Assembly: GCA_015680685.1 (NCBI GenBank)
Contig: MNCI01033587.1
Span: 148,164 to 212,163 of the forward strand
Direction of reading: 5' to 3'
From: Gnetum montanum
Taxonomy: Eukaryota > Streptophyta > Gnetopsida > Gnetales > Gnetaceae
DNA length: 64,000 nucleotides
Shown here: one piece after another, positions 45,717-57,400 of the stretch
Position numbering within the stretch: the stretch's first letter is position 1
Layout: every line of letters begins with the position of its first letter
Position numbers and translations under genes: made by a program
Notes under the pieces: generated by a model
What the model was told of the DNA's origin: nothing
Database searches by the model: none
What the model saw: only the letters and a program-made list of their open reading frames with translations

Positions 45717-47102
45717 ATGGCTTTTTCAGCTACTGCTCCCAATGCCTTCGACGTAGAAGTTCCCTTCAACGTTGAAGATGCCATCATAGTTCAAGGCACT
45801 ACTGGTGTTGAACAACTGCTAAACCTAATTCTAGAAACATGCCGATCTCTCAGAATCCAAAATCAAGGACTTGAGGGATTGGCCCACCAACACGAGCATT
45901 ACAGTTTCCTCTGTGCGAAGGTGCAGGCCAATCTTCCCTTGGACATACACGAACTCAAGGACAAACGTAGCTTCGAGTTTGCTTATTGCAATGGGAAGGA
46001 GTTTGTTCCTACTCTCGGTGTTTCTTTACCTTTAACACAAGCATATCAAAAGATTCTAGACTAACTAATCTAGTTGGCTAAGCTTAGGAAGCAACAGGAC
46101 ACTGTGTCCAACCAAGATGACACTTTCAAGGATGGACAGGAGGAACTCGATTCCCAATCGGATGAGGGAGGTCCAATCGTCCCTGCTCCTGTTCCTCCTA
46201 TCCAGTCCTTCTGGGCCAAGCCGTCATCTCTTATTGCTCCCTTTGTAATTACACCTAGGCTTCCACAACCCATGATTATGGTTGTTATGGGTAGCCATGC
46301 CAATCCTACAGGGTTCCAACACCCTCTTTCTCCTGTAGCTACAATCCCTTTGCCAACTGTTTAGCAGTCTATTCCCATAGCACATCGTACGCCAATCATG
46401 GCTACCCTACCACATGTTTGTACTATGTCTATTTCACAATCATACACAACTTCTATTTCTATGCCTACATTCACATCCATTCCACCCATTGTGGTGAGCC
46501 CCGGCCCATCCACATGGTGGGCCCCATTCATTTCTTTGCCTACCCTGCAACCATTAAAAATATTGCACTACGTGCACTCTCAAATAAACCAAGCCTCGCA
46601 GTTGACACAACCCAACACGGGTTATGGTCTACACTATCGGGGACACAAGAAGTCTACCCAGAAGCCCAACTTGTGGTCATCGCCTTAACAACACCACCTG
46701 TTGGGTGGTGGATAACACAGGTAGCACTGCTCACGGGGGTCATTCCAACAATACTGCCAATGGGTCAGGCCATCGCCCTCGCCATACCATAGGTGGGAGC
46801 TGCACCCGTAGCTCCTTAGCCATCCATAATGCCACCGAATCTGGACCAAACATTTCAACTCATCCAAATCCTCACTAAGGAAATAAAATGCCTCAAAGCT
46901 GCTGGGTCTAACACGGTACAAGTCATGGACTTCCACTAGTATAACCCTATCATCCTTGCAATCCCTACTTTGATGCTACCCCCAGGGATGTCTCTCCCAC
47001 ATTTCATGAAGTACGATGGGGAGGGATATCCCAATGCACATCTTGTCACCTTCAGGTCTGAGTCTTTGCTATTGCAATAATGGCCGCACACGATCATTTG
47101 AG
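45717..47102 (+). pseudogene. gag: TE-G gag, broken and cut by the gap
   Basis: ATG at 45717: MAFSATAPNAFDVEVPF, with helical LNLILETCRSLRIQNQGLEGL, open to a TAA at 46062. The frame continues past TAA/TAG (46074, 46398) through a Pro/Thr-rich linker, then shifts; the gag core (PPGMSLPHFMKYDGEG, PNAHLVTF) ends at the N gap. The start choice rests on the matching ATG in TE-B. Confidence 0.9.
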
Positions 47103-47430
47103 NNNNNNNNNNNNNNNNNNNNNNNNNNNNNNNNNNNNNNNNNNNNNNNNNNNNNNNNNNNNNNNNNNNNNNNNNNNNNNNNNNNNNNNNNNNNNNNNNN
47201 NNNNNNNNNNNNNNNNNNNNNNNNNNNNNNNNNNNNNNNNNNNNNNNNNNNNNNNNNNNNNNNNNNNNNNNNNNNNNNNNNNNNNNNNNNNNNNNNNNNN
47301 NNNNNNNNNNNNNNNNNNNNNNNNNNNNNNNNNNNNNNNNNNNNNNNNNNNNNNNNNNNNNNNNNNNNNNNNNNNNNNNNNNNNNNNNNNNNNNNNNNNN
47401 NNNNNNNNNNNNNNNNNNNNNNNNNNNNNN
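47103..47430. other. Assembly gap (328 N)
   Basis: Run of N. Left side is gag of TE-G; right side is unrelated minus-strand LTR-like DNA, so the join is not supported by sequence. Confidence 1.
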
Positions 47431-48250
47431 CAAATTCACTACTAAAATGCTCTTAAGCCTTTCAAGCACAAGTGCTTCTATGACAAAATTTTAATAGAAA
47501 TTTCTTTCGTGCAACAAGAAACAATATGAGCAATCTAAAAATCCCAAAATTACTTGCCAAGGATGATCCTATCTAAACCACTAGCTAAAAAATTTAAACA
47601 AAATAAAAAAAATAAGCACAACTCATAGGACTATGACAAAGAGGCTGAAATATTTTCTTTAGCAAGCCATCTTACAAGCAATCTTTCACAATGTGTGACT
47701 CCAAGTGTGTGATCAAGTATGTGATCCAAAGTGAGACCCCAAGTGTGATATTTTTTGTTCTTACCCCTGAAGCCTTTTTATAGGGTTCATAAGGTAGTTA
47801 CATTCCAAAATATCTTAGCTAACTTTTCTCACAAGTAAGGAAGTTAATTACTTTCCCAACAAGTTAGTAGATTACTTGCCCAACAAGTTAGGAAAGTTAG
47901 GAGAAGATCATGCTAATATTGGCATGTGTCTTTACAAATATTGCTTTCATAAGCAATAATAATATTTTTAAAAATAAATCCTANTAAAATAAATCCTAGA
48001 GCTCCATTTAATTTCTATTTTTTATTTTTATTTGTTTAGAATTTTTTTAAATTTTTAAATGTTATTGAAGCCCTAGTAATTTTATGAAAGTAATAAAATG
48101 GATACTAACTAAATACACCCCTTTAGTTACACAAATATCTTGAAAATATCCCAAAATTACGTTTTCCTTCTTTTTGTCAATGTTATATGTATATCTTATG
48201 TTATGCATATCTAAATTAATTAATTTTAATTTAATTTTTCTGTGTTATAG
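47431..48250 (-). repeat. LTR-like block, minus strand
   Basis: On the minus strand a TATA box (CCCTATAAAAAGG, 47774-47786) is followed by CACACTTGGGGTCTC and GCTTGTAAGATGGCTTGC. The same series stands on the plus strand at 63845-64000. The shared order of TATA and following repeats is what the U3/R of one LTR family would give; no ends or partner LTR were found. A single N at 47984 lies between two copies of AAAATAAATCCTA. Confidence 0.5.
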
Positions 48251-48567
48251 TTAAGGGGACTTAAAACAGTCGATAACAACACTTGCTATTGTGAAACCCA
48301 AAGTATCATTGATGTGGAGCTTACGATGTTTCTATCTTTTGTTTCTCTATCCCTTCTTTCTTAAATTTCTTGTGACAGCAAAACAAGTGGTGGCAACTGC
48401 ATTTGACATCTGGAACAATGTTGTCTCCATTTTTTCTTTAAGTTTTTAACAGCACCATAGAAACAGCAGGCGTAGGCAGTGGCATCAACTCCGATTTGTT
48501 TTAACCGAAAGGGGTAATGTGTTGATGTTACCTTCATCTTCGCAGATAGACATTCATCATAATTCCA
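48251..48567. other. Non-coding, nothing recognised
   Basis: No sustained reading frame and no retroelement motif. It may be intron or 3' flank of the P450-like scrap. Confidence 0.35.
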
Positions 48568-48798
48568 TCATCCATCAGAACAGTAACTGACAATGGTGTA
48601 GGTCTCCCTGGTTAAGCGTATAACTAGTAACGGTGCCACTGGATGCAGACGTGTTTCATTCATGATCCCATTGAGTACAATCCACTGAATCAAGTTCCAC
48701 TTTGGCTTATTCCATTGACATGGGATTTTAGAGAGACTCTGTGAATCCACATTTCCTATGAGTTGCAGAGCTTTCAGTTTTTCCACGTTGTACCTCAC
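48568..48798 (-). pseudogene. Cytochrome P450 fragment
   Basis: A 76-codon frame holds NGIMNETRLHPVAPLLV, which matches the K-helix region of plant P450s (ETLRLHPxxPLL). One codon, the Leu in E-T-L-R, is missing, which would break the ExxR spacing. The heme-binding Cys loop and all other exons are absent. It is a scrap of a monooxygenase gene. The N-terminal part of the frame is not clearly P450. Confidence 0.6.
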
Positions 48799-49217
48799 AT
48801 AACCCCATCGTTGTTGGCTTTGGCTTCCTTATCTTCCATCCACGTGTTGTGGATTGAGGCCCTGGACCTGGCTCGCGCACGCGTGTTTAGCACTACAAGA
48901 ATGCTTGTTCAAAACATAGGCATAACTACCGCTGTTGCGGGAGATTCCTCTTATGGTGCAAAGGAAAATAAGTAATAGCTGCAATTATGGAGGGTTTCAT
49001 TAAGATTGAACTCGCGCATCTATCTCTGGTGCCACTTCAGACTCCTCCTGCTCCAGTAATGTCAGTACACCTCCTCTACTAGATAAATCCAAACACAATT
49101 TGATGGGAAGGAGAAATAAAGGTCATTCTTCCAGACTATTTTCCCATTGGTTGCAGCAGGAGATGCTTGGGCTGCGTTTAAGTGTTTATCTTGGAATTTC
49201 TTACTAATGCGTATAGT
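48799..49217. other. Non-coding, nothing recognised
   Basis: Short unrelated frames only; slightly higher GC than the surrounding DNA. The right end begins to resemble 984-1156. Confidence 0.35.
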
Positions 49218-49515
49218 GGTTGTCGGCTATTTTTAACCGATAAAGCTTTCAATTTTTTTTTAATCTTCCCCTCACACAGGAGCGTGATAAATTTTCCTTC
49301 AGAGTTGGTTCCTTGGTATCAGTTGAAACACTTCTGTAGCCTTTTGTTAGTGTCTTCTTTTGATATAGGTTCACCCATAAATTTCCAAATGAAACCTCCG
49401 GCATTATGCATATCAATAAGACACAACCATCATATTTTTTTATTTGAATATTTGCTTTGTCTCATTCATATTTTATCACCTTTGCTATTCCATGAAATGG
49501 CTAAATATGCCAACA
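49218..49515 (+). repeat. Segmental duplicate of 1157-1455
   Basis: Same orientation, same order; see the left copy. This one continues into unrelated DNA after CAACA and carries no retrotransposon at the breakpoint, so it shows the state without TE-A. Confidence 0.8.
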
Positions 49516-49834
49516 TTTCTACCCTCTTAAAAGCTTAAAGAAATTTTTGCAGCCTCATTTCAAAACTAAAACATACTGAAACTTTCATTGAATTTTTATA
49601 GCTGAACAGAAATCTTTTTGAAGGAAAATTTCCATCAAACATAAGGTTTGATGGTATAAAAACCTCCTTGCTAGGAAAAACAACAAACTGTACATTATCA
49701 AGTCCTTGATGGACTATTCTTGTGATGGAAACTGAATTGTGAGGGTTACCCTAGTAGGAATCCTCATCTCTTTCACCTTTTCATAGGATATTTCTGATGT
49801 GATNCCATACCCATGATGACTCTTCATTGGTTGG
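49516..49834. other. Non-coding, nothing recognised
   Basis: AT-rich; one N at 49804. Confidence 0.35.
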
Positions 49835-50071
49835 TTACTCTTCACTTTTTTCTTTTTCTTTGGTGAAATCTTGGTATTGCCCCCAAACATTGGACTCTAT
49901 CTCCAAACCTCTAGTGAGAAAAGAAAATTTATCGAATAACCAAGCCATAAAAGGACACTCTTTTGGAGCTCCACAAGATCTAGCCTTTAGGTAAGCCTTC
50001 AATACATGTTCAGGGCGACATCCCATCACATATGGAATAAGAGGCTTTTTCATTGCACTTCCAAACTCCAT
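49835..50071 (-). CDS. Small ORF downstream of a TATA box, unknown
   Basis: 78 codons, MEFGSAMKKPLIPYVMGC to a Glu/Lys-rich end. About 85 bases before its ATG on the minus strand is CCTATAAAAAGAGG (50155-50163 core). It lies downstream of the TE-H integrase in the same direction, so it might be a gag start of a neighbouring element or a chance frame. No family recognised. Confidence 0.3.
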   Translation of the reverse strand: MEFGSAMKKPLIPYVMGCRPEHVLKAYLKARSCGAPKECPFMAWLFDKFSFLTRGLEIESNVWGQYQDFTKEKEKSEE

Positions 50072-50493
50072 TTCCCTCTTTCAAATTAGCTCTCTCTTAC
50101 TTTCCCTACTCAACTTGAATTGAAAGATGATGAAATTTTAGGCAACTTAACCTCTTTTTATAGGTGCTAGAAATTTAAAATTCCCCCCAGGAGTCTTCAA
50201 CCAAGCTTCCTTCTTTTTAGGCATTATAACCATTTGTCACAATCCTCACTAAGTGATGGATGAGTCACCTTCCCGACTTGTCACACTTGTAGAATTCCAC
50301 TTGTTTCACTTGTAGGATTCCACTTGCCTCACTTGAAGGAAAACTATTTTCTAAATATATTTACTATTATAATATACTATCCACTCATCTAAGTATATAT
50401 CAATAGTATAATTAAACATGATAATCAATACTATATTCCTAATAATATTATACCTAATAGTATATACATATATTATTTTATTTAAGGACATCT
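50072..50493 (-). other. TE-H 3' flank, possible purine tract and U3 start
   Basis: Minus strand holds CAAGTGGAAT-type repeats (50270-50345) and CTGGGGGGAATTT near 50185, a candidate purine tract. The TATA box at 50155-50163 follows. LTR ends were not identified. Confidence 0.35.
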
Positions 50494-51955
50494 TTAAGTT
50501 GTATGCAATTTTTCCAAATAATGTTTTATATGTAAAACATTATATGGAAATTGCAATTCCATGCCATCCAAGGTTGATAATTTGTAAGTATCCTCTGACA
50601 ATTGCTTTGTAATTTGAAAGGGACCAATCCATCTCGGCGTAAACTTATTCAGTTTCTTCATATTCCATAATAGGATAAGGTCCCCTATCTTGAAAGTTCT
50701 TTTCAACACTTTTCTATCAAACCATCTTTTAACCTGAGAGGTATTCTGTAACAAATTATCCCTTGCTTTATCTACTTCAGCATCTCTTTTAATAAGCAAA
50801 GTCATGAAACTTCCATCTTTATCAGTCTTTTCACTATATCTTTTTACGAATTTAGAAGTTGAGCTTACAATCTTATTTGTAATTCTTGTTGGCAAACCAT
50901 AAACTAAGTTATACGGTAACATTGCAATAGCTTTCTTGAATCTAATTCGATCTGACCATAATGCAGATTGTAGATAATCGATCCAATTTCCTAGATTTCC
51001 ATCCATCAATTTCTTGATATAAGCAATAGGCTTTTTATTGGTGGATTCTGCTAGGCCATTTCTATGAGGATAATAATTTGATGAGAAAAATAAGAAAATG
51101 GATTTTTTAGATGCCCATCTGATAAACTCTTTGGATTTGAAGGTGGTCCATTTTCTGACACTAACACTTCAGGTAGACCAAATCTACTTAGAATGTGGTC
51201 TTCTAGAAACTTAATCACATCTGATGCTAAACTTCTTCTTAGAGCCTTTACTTCAGACCATTTAGTGAAATAACCAGTAGCCGTGAGGATAAACTTGTGT
51301 CCAGCTCTGGAAGGAGTAACTGTACCAATAAAATCCAAACCCATTGCTGAAATGGTCTATCTGCAACAATTGGCTTTAAAGGGGCTATAGCCTTTTTAAT
51401 CTTGGGCCCATGGATTTGACATTTTTAGCATTTTTTAATCTTTGAACTAATGTCTTGATACATGGAAGGCCATTAATATCCATATCAAAGTATATGTTGC
51501 ATAGTCGACTTAGGGGATTTATAAAATAAATTCAAATGATCATGAAATTGTTCCAAAATGAAACTAATTTGATCATTATGAACACATTCCAATAAAACTT
51601 CTCGAAAATCCTTTCTGTATAATATATCATCTTTAATAACGAATCTTCGTGCTCTTTTGAAGAAAGCTCTCTTTTGACTTGCAGTTAAATTATTTGGGAT
51701 TTTCCTTGTATTAAGAAATTTTAGAATTTGTTCATACCAATTCTCTTCATGGGTGTCAAGTGTACACACTTCACTTTCTCTAGTCATTAACTTGGCTAAT
51801 CCCATTCCCTTAATTGTTTTGCATATTTCCAATGAAAATTTGAAACTTTGCAACTTTATAAGCCATTTTCCTTTTTTTAATCCAATCTCATTTTGGGCTA
51901 GGAATCGCTTGACTGCCGGTTCAATTAGCATAATGTGGACTAGTGAACTTTCCAA
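50494..51955 (-). pseudogene. pol: TE-H integrase
   Basis: N-terminal part in frame 51955-51485 (FVIKDDILYRKDFREVLLECV, then FHDHLNLF), core 51344-51051 (MGLDFIGTVTPSRAGHKFIL, FTKWSEVKALR, FGLPEVLVSENGP with the second Asp replaced by Glu), C-terminal part 51009-50494 (LPYNLVYGLPTRI, FKIGDLILLWNMKKLNKFTPRWIGPFQI, then LDGMELQFPYNVLHIKHYLE). Frames change near 51050 and around 51350-51480, so it is broken, but long stretches remain open. Confidence 0.9.
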
Positions 51956-52330
51956 ATAATATTTAAAATGTTGAAGTGATTTAATGACTGCAAAAGCTTG
52001 TTTCTCTAAGTCTGAATAATTTAATTCTAAACCTTTTAACTAATACCCAAAAAATCCAATTTGTTCATCTTGACCTTCACTATCCTTTTGTGTCAAAACG
52101 GTAGTGGTAGAATCATTCGAAGCAAAATAATATAACCAAAAATCTTCTTTAAGCCTAGGCTTCACCAAATATGGAGCCTCTTGTATAGCATTTTTAATTT
52201 TTGATAAAGCTCTGTCTAATTCTGGTGTTTTCTCTACTTGGACGTCCTTTTTTAACATATACATCAAAGGCTTGGTAATTTCAGGAAACCCGGAATGAAC
52301 TTTTTCACAAAGCTTATCTTCCCAAAGAAA
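51956..52330 (-). pseudogene. pol: TE-H RNase H (gypsy type)
   Basis: PELDRALSKIKNAIQEAP, LYYFASNDSTTTVLTQKD, then (after a TAA near 52040) ELNYSDLEKQAFAVIKSLQHFKYYL. It lies between RT and integrase as usual. Confidence 0.85.
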
Positions 52331-52383
52331 GATCTAAGAGATTTCTTACTTGTGGGATGCTCAATATTCTATGCTGCTTGAAT

Positions 52384-52923
52384 TCAGGAATTGTCTATGG
52401 AAATTCCTTCTTGACATATCACATGACCTAATAAGCTTCCGGGTTCAACCTCAAAGATACACTTCTTAGGTTTTAATGAAATACCAAACTCATGACATCT
52501 ATCGAAAACTTGCTGGAGATGATTAATATGATCTTCTTTCTTCTTTGAGAATATTATAATATTATCCAAATAAACCATCCCAAATTTGCCTAATAAATCC
52601 TTAAATGCTAAATCCATTGCTCTTTGGAAAGTAGCTCCAGCATTTAACAATCCAAATGGCATTCTTTGATAAGCGAAAGTTCCCAATTTGGTAATAAATG
52701 TTGTTTTGTATCTATCATTCTTATCTACCACGATTTGATTATAACCTAAGAAACCATCTAAGAAAGAATATACTTGAAAACTTGAGACTTTAATCAGCAT
52801 NCAAGACCAAGAAAAATTGTCCAAATTATTTCTTAGACATGTTAACAAGTTTTTCTTGAAACTCAAATCTCTTTCGTTTGTAACATTCAAAATCTTTGGC
52901 ATCGTGTCTAATCCAAAATTCAC
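52384..52923 (-). pseudogene. pol: TE-H reverse transcriptase, fingers missing at an N
   Basis: Open frame of 179 codons. It starts MNFGLDTMPKI, then DNFSWS, then an N (52801), then FLDGFLGYNQIVVDK, KLGTFAYQRMPFGLLNAGATF, the active site as YLDN (last Asp changed), and LKPKKCIFEVEPGSLLGH. Between DNFSWS and the N the RT fingers (about 70 residues in the family) are absent, so either the N hides missing sequence or a deletion sits there. The YLDN change would disable catalysis. Confidence 0.9.
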
Positions 52924-53054
52924 TACCTCGAAAGCTTGACTATCTAAGTTTTATATATCCTTTCGAGTAAGTAAATTTTTCTTGAATTCATGTTCCAAGT
53001 CAATCATCCTTTTTGGAATGAAATTAGCTATGGAGTTTGATGATGTTTCAGGTA

Positions 53055-53595
53055 TCACTTGACCCTCAAATTATTATTTATTTTCATAAATCTTAGTACT
53101 TGATCATCATCTTTAAATACTTGTAAATGTCCTATATTATCTGGTACTGATGGCTGATGTTCTTTTTCAATCATTACATCTTTGTAACTTTCTATTATTT
53201 GCATATCCAATGTTGAAGCTTCCTTTTCCAAATCATCTGCTATAAGATTCTCTCCTCTATTTATATGCTCTATTTGGCAATGTTGAAACTGATCTAACAT
53301 CTTACAAGCAAGTTGCTTATAAGGTCTTAAGAATGAGCTCTATACTACACAGTTACCCTTTACTTGTTCACAAACTAATCTTGAATCTCCTTTTATAGTA
53401 ATTACTCTGATCTTTTTGTCTAGAGCTATTTTCATACCAATACATAAAGCTTCATACTCAGCCTTGTTGTTAGTATAAGGGAAAGATAGATGAATTTCCT
53501 TGAGAATTTTAGGTTAATCATTCCTTAATATAACAATACCGGCTCCTGAAACTTTTGAATTACATGAACCATCAAAGTATAACTCCCATTTATCC
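53055..53595 (-). pseudogene. pol: TE-H archaeal-type RNase H, upstream of RT
   Basis: WELYFDGSCNSKVSGAGIVIL begins in the protease frame; after a TAA at 53514 the same frame gives YTNNKAEYEALCIGM, IKGDSRLVCEQV, a stop, then HINRGENLIADDLEKEA. All four RNase H acidic residues (FDG, AEYE, GDS, ADD) are visible. This is aRNH, but it lies between protease and RT, whereas in the other elements here it follows gRNH. Confidence 0.9.
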
Positions 53596-54152
53596 TTCTT
53601 CTTTGATTGTTCTTTTTCAGAACTATAATTTTCTTGAAGTGTACAAAATTTGTTTTCAAAACTTCCTTTTTCAGCTATTTTACTTTTTCCATTTGAAGTA
53701 ATGTTATCAATCATCAAAGGTTCACTATAGATGTATATATGATTTGGTTCTCCTTTCCAAGGTAACCACATGTGAGAATAATCTATTGATATGTAACCTA
53801 AAAAATTCTTACTCCAACTTCTACTCAATACAAGACTATGTGAATCTGGTATATCTGCCACTTGAATAGTTACTCTACTTCTGACATGGGGTTCAGGAGC
53901 AATTTCCAATAGGACATTTGGTAATTGACCCACAATATTCACTCTACTTTTATCCACTTGAACAATCTTTTTATTTGATTTTTCAAGAATCAAACCAAGT
54001 TTCTTACAAATAGACAATGGCATTATAGTAGATGTAGCTCCAAAATCAACCAAACAATAGTGTAAGTATTTATCCTTTAATTTCATTGTCAAAAGAAAAG
54101 GCGGAGCTTCCTTACCATACAAGGTCTTTAATTTCTCATCATTATTAGACAC
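53596..54152 (-). CDS. pol: TE-H aspartic protease
   Basis: First two thirds of a 212-codon open frame (53514-54152). LVDFGATSTIMPLSICKKLGL is the retropepsin active-site loop (D-F-G-A instead of D-S/T-G-A), and VLSRSW is the usual end. Joined in frame to aRNH through a Lys/Glu linker (SEKEQSKKKDKWE). No stop inside. Retroviral-type protease that would cut the polyprotein. Confidence 0.85.
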
Positions 54153-54487
54153 ATAACTTAACTCTGATTCTCTAACTCTCCTTTAACCTTTAATGAACTC
54201 TAAAGCCTTTCTTTGTTGATCTTCTATTTGAAGCAACTAATAAAAGCTAATATTGGCCTTGACATGTTTAAGGTCTTCAATCAAATCATACTCTCCATCA
54301 CCAATAAAGCTTGGTCTCTTTATCCATTTATTAAAAGATTGATTTGGAGTGCTTTGCTCCACTTGATTGTCTTTACCTTTATTCTTATCTCTTCTATTTG
54401 GCTCAAAAGCTTTTCTCTTAGTAGATGGATCAGTAATAACATTTGGGGGTCTAGAAGTAGTTAGTCTTTCTTTTGATTGGAGACTAT
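54153..54487 (-). pseudogene. gag: TE-H gag tail
   Basis: Minus-strand coding-like sequence leading into protease: basic, polar residues (TKRKAFEPNRRDKNKGKD), then EYDLIEDLKHVKANISF, a stop, and QQRKALEFIKG. Cut off at the junction with TE-I. Confidence 0.6.
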
Positions 54488-54489
54488 AT

Positions 54490-57400
54490 CAGAGGGGGTC
54501 CTACAGCATTAGCAGTAGCACCAGCAGTATCAGCATTAGCAGTAGCACCTGTTACATGACTAAGCATATCAGTAATGGCCAAAATTAATTACAATAAGGT
54601 AGACATATCGCCAAACTCACCATCATCCGACTGCACTCTTTCTTCTTGCTAATGCAAGATGATGGTGGTAGCCTTGGTGGAGGGCCCTGCCAAGTCCATA
54701 CAAGCCCCTTCCTCATGCACTGGTGCCTTTCGTTTTAGGAGACCAACATCTTTTTTATTCAAGGGAGGTGCCTCTTCATTGATAGGAGTCTCCCTAATGA
54801 CAAGAGCCCCTGCCCTAGAAATAGGAGCTCCCTTATTTTTGACCGAGGCCCTTTCCTCCAAAACTAGGGCCCCCGCATCATCATTTGTCACCCTCTTCTT
54901 AAGGGCTGACACTTCTTCATCATCATCTTCTTCTTCTTATTCCTTTTCCTCTACTAGCAAAGAAGCATCTTTGCGTCGGTCCAAAACAAATTAGCTCAAA
55001 GAATATGCTACGCTACGCTACACTGCCTAGCGTAGCATAGCATAGCAAACAATAGCAAAGTAAGCATTACACGAAAGCATTTACCAATGGGGAGTTGCAT
55101 CCTCTGTAGCTTAAGACATAGTCTTCATCCCTCCTCTTCCTCCATGTGAATGGTTTCCCTGGCTGGGGGAGGTCTCTTCCTTCGTAACTCCTTGGGCATA
55201 GTCTTAGCTATAAGACGGTTCGCTTGTGTCACGCTACCAACTATAGCAGGGAACATCTCTCCCATGCTATCCAGGCCATTAACACTACGAGCCACCAAAC
55301 ATTTGGTCGTTATAGACAACGACTCCCTGACTATTTCTGGGGAATCTTGGGCTTGTGTGGTCCAAAGGATCTAGCAAATCCACGACTTGGAAATCTGGTT
55401 GCAATTTTGTAGGGCCCAGACTCCATCGTCTTGAACCACCAAAAACACTGCAAAGTGCTTTAGATAGCATATGTAGAAGGCATAGTGTATGTTGGAGCGA
55501 GACTCCATTTTTTTACGGAGTCCCAAAATCTCAGCCTACAAGCCCTTGCATAGGAAACTAGCCTAGTTGTAATGGGCCCCTTCTTCCATAACCTCCCACA
55601 TTATCCAGGCCTGCTCGAGCCCTAGGACCTTCCCTTAGGTAAGTAGTTGGGGGAATGTGCGGGCATGGAAGATTGGGTAAATCTCCATGGCAGGTCCATC
55701 CTTAAGCTTATCCATGGAGAGCCCTTTTTGCTCCTTAACGAGCCCCAACCACTCCTCAATATCCTTCTTCTAAAGGATCAACTCCTTCTTGCACTTCGAC
55801 CCTATGGGAATGCCCTCGGTAAGAACACTAAACAGGTCCATAAACAGCTGGTCATTGATTTCAATGACCCCATGCACGCCCCGTATGTGCATGCAAAAAT
55901 AGCCCATCCTCTCAGAGAAGGAGTTGACTAGGGAAAGCATCTCGGCAGTAGGAACGCTTGAATTCGGGACCATGAACAAATCCATAAGCCCCACCTTTTA
56001 GATGTTCCTAACCAAGGAGTCCTAGGCCCCCAAGTCTAACCAACACTGGCTCGCTTCTACTTCGTTGTATTTGAAGTAGATGTTTTCCCCCTGCATCTCG
56101 GCAGTTACCACCATCACCTCTTGGGGCTTCTTCGCCCCTGCAGCAATTTTCACAAAACACGCTTAGCATAACGATGCAAGAAATACAAGGATTGCAAAAA
56201 CACTTGAGTATGCGATACTTACTATTTGACCCACCGGGCCTATATGGTAACGGGAATAGCGGGAGTTCAATGATAGCTTCTTCAACTATGACCAATTTGA
56301 AGGGTCCTGCCCACTCCTTATCTAGCCAACCCTTCTCCTTACACTAGCTATAGGGAACATGAAATGTGCTAGAGTAGGTATGGTACTCTCCCATGCATTG
56401 ACCGATCACACTCGTCCGTAGGTTCTTAGCAAAAAAGAACTCTTGTAGGGCTAGCTGCATTGTAGCCAGTAGACCCGATCGGTCATGGACCCCATCATCA
56501 TTGATAAAGAACCTAGTGACAAGTACATACTATTAGCATTCGGCCAATACGGCCAGTGTTGCACAACACAGCAAAGCAAGGCTACAAAACTCACCCACCA
56601 GCACAATAGATAGTCCCCTATGGGTTCTGAAAGCACGTCGCCATGTAACGTGCAAGGAACAATGTGTTGTAATGGTGGTAGCAGCTGTATTCAGGCATGT
56701 CCAAGATCTAGGCTAAATAATTAACCCTATTGAGCGTTGGCTAGATCCCTCTCCCTACCTACTCATGATTTCCCCTTGGTAAAAAACCTCAAAATGCCCT
56801 CACTTGCCCTAGGCAACAGGGCTTCTGTTATACCGGATGCCTCCTCCTCTAGGGAAGACCAAACGATCACACTGAAGTGGTCGAGGAGGAATTGCAAGAA
56901 GTCTCATGCCCCTCCCCTAACTAGACCCCTCACTCTCCCATACGTATCTGGGGAGAAGGGTCGTTGGCCACAGGTCTGCTCACATGGCACAAGACCCCTC
57001 TAATTTCTAAAATGATCAACTTGGGCCTCAGCCCCACCCTACATGACACAATCAATGAATGCTAGCATCATACTTAAAGGTAATACATGCACAACGTAGA
57101 AACGTCTAGTTGTCCATGTATATAGCGTAGCATAACCCTCTGCCCATACATAGAGGAGCAAGGGTGTGAAAGCCTAGCGTAGCAAGAACATGTGAATGAG
57201 CCTAGCGTAGCAACAAAACAATTGACAATATGCTCTCACAAGACACATGTTGCGTTGCCGCATCACACATGGCCTAGCCATCCCAAGGGTTTTACGTTAC
57301 GACATGATAGGTCCAAGCAGCTTAAACTACCCCAGCCCCTGCGGTTATGGCAAATGCGGCAGTGGCGGTTTCAATAGCCTTACATGCAACCACGACGTAA

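Larger units (their letters stand above)
43440..47102 (+). mobile_element. TE-G: 5' part of a Tat element
   Basis: 5' LTR, primer-binding site, long repeated leader and gag, then an N gap. Best-preserved LTR/gag copy here. After the gap the sequence is unrelated, so the rest is lost, lies elsewhere, or is TE-I. Confidence 0.85.
50494..54487 (-). mobile_element. TE-H: Ty3/gypsy element with aRNH placed before RT
   Basis: Minus-strand order: gag tail, protease, archaeal-type RNase H, RT, gypsy RNase H, integrase. Its protein sequence is clearly distinct from the other elements. The reading frames are less damaged than in the Tat copies around it. The left part of gag and the 5' LTR are missing at the junction with TE-I (about 54488). 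Confidence 0.85.

Noticed and set aside
54659-54994. Plus-strand Ser/Pro-rich frame of 111 codons
   Set aside because: It is the reverse reading of the Glu/Lys-rich antisense exon 6.
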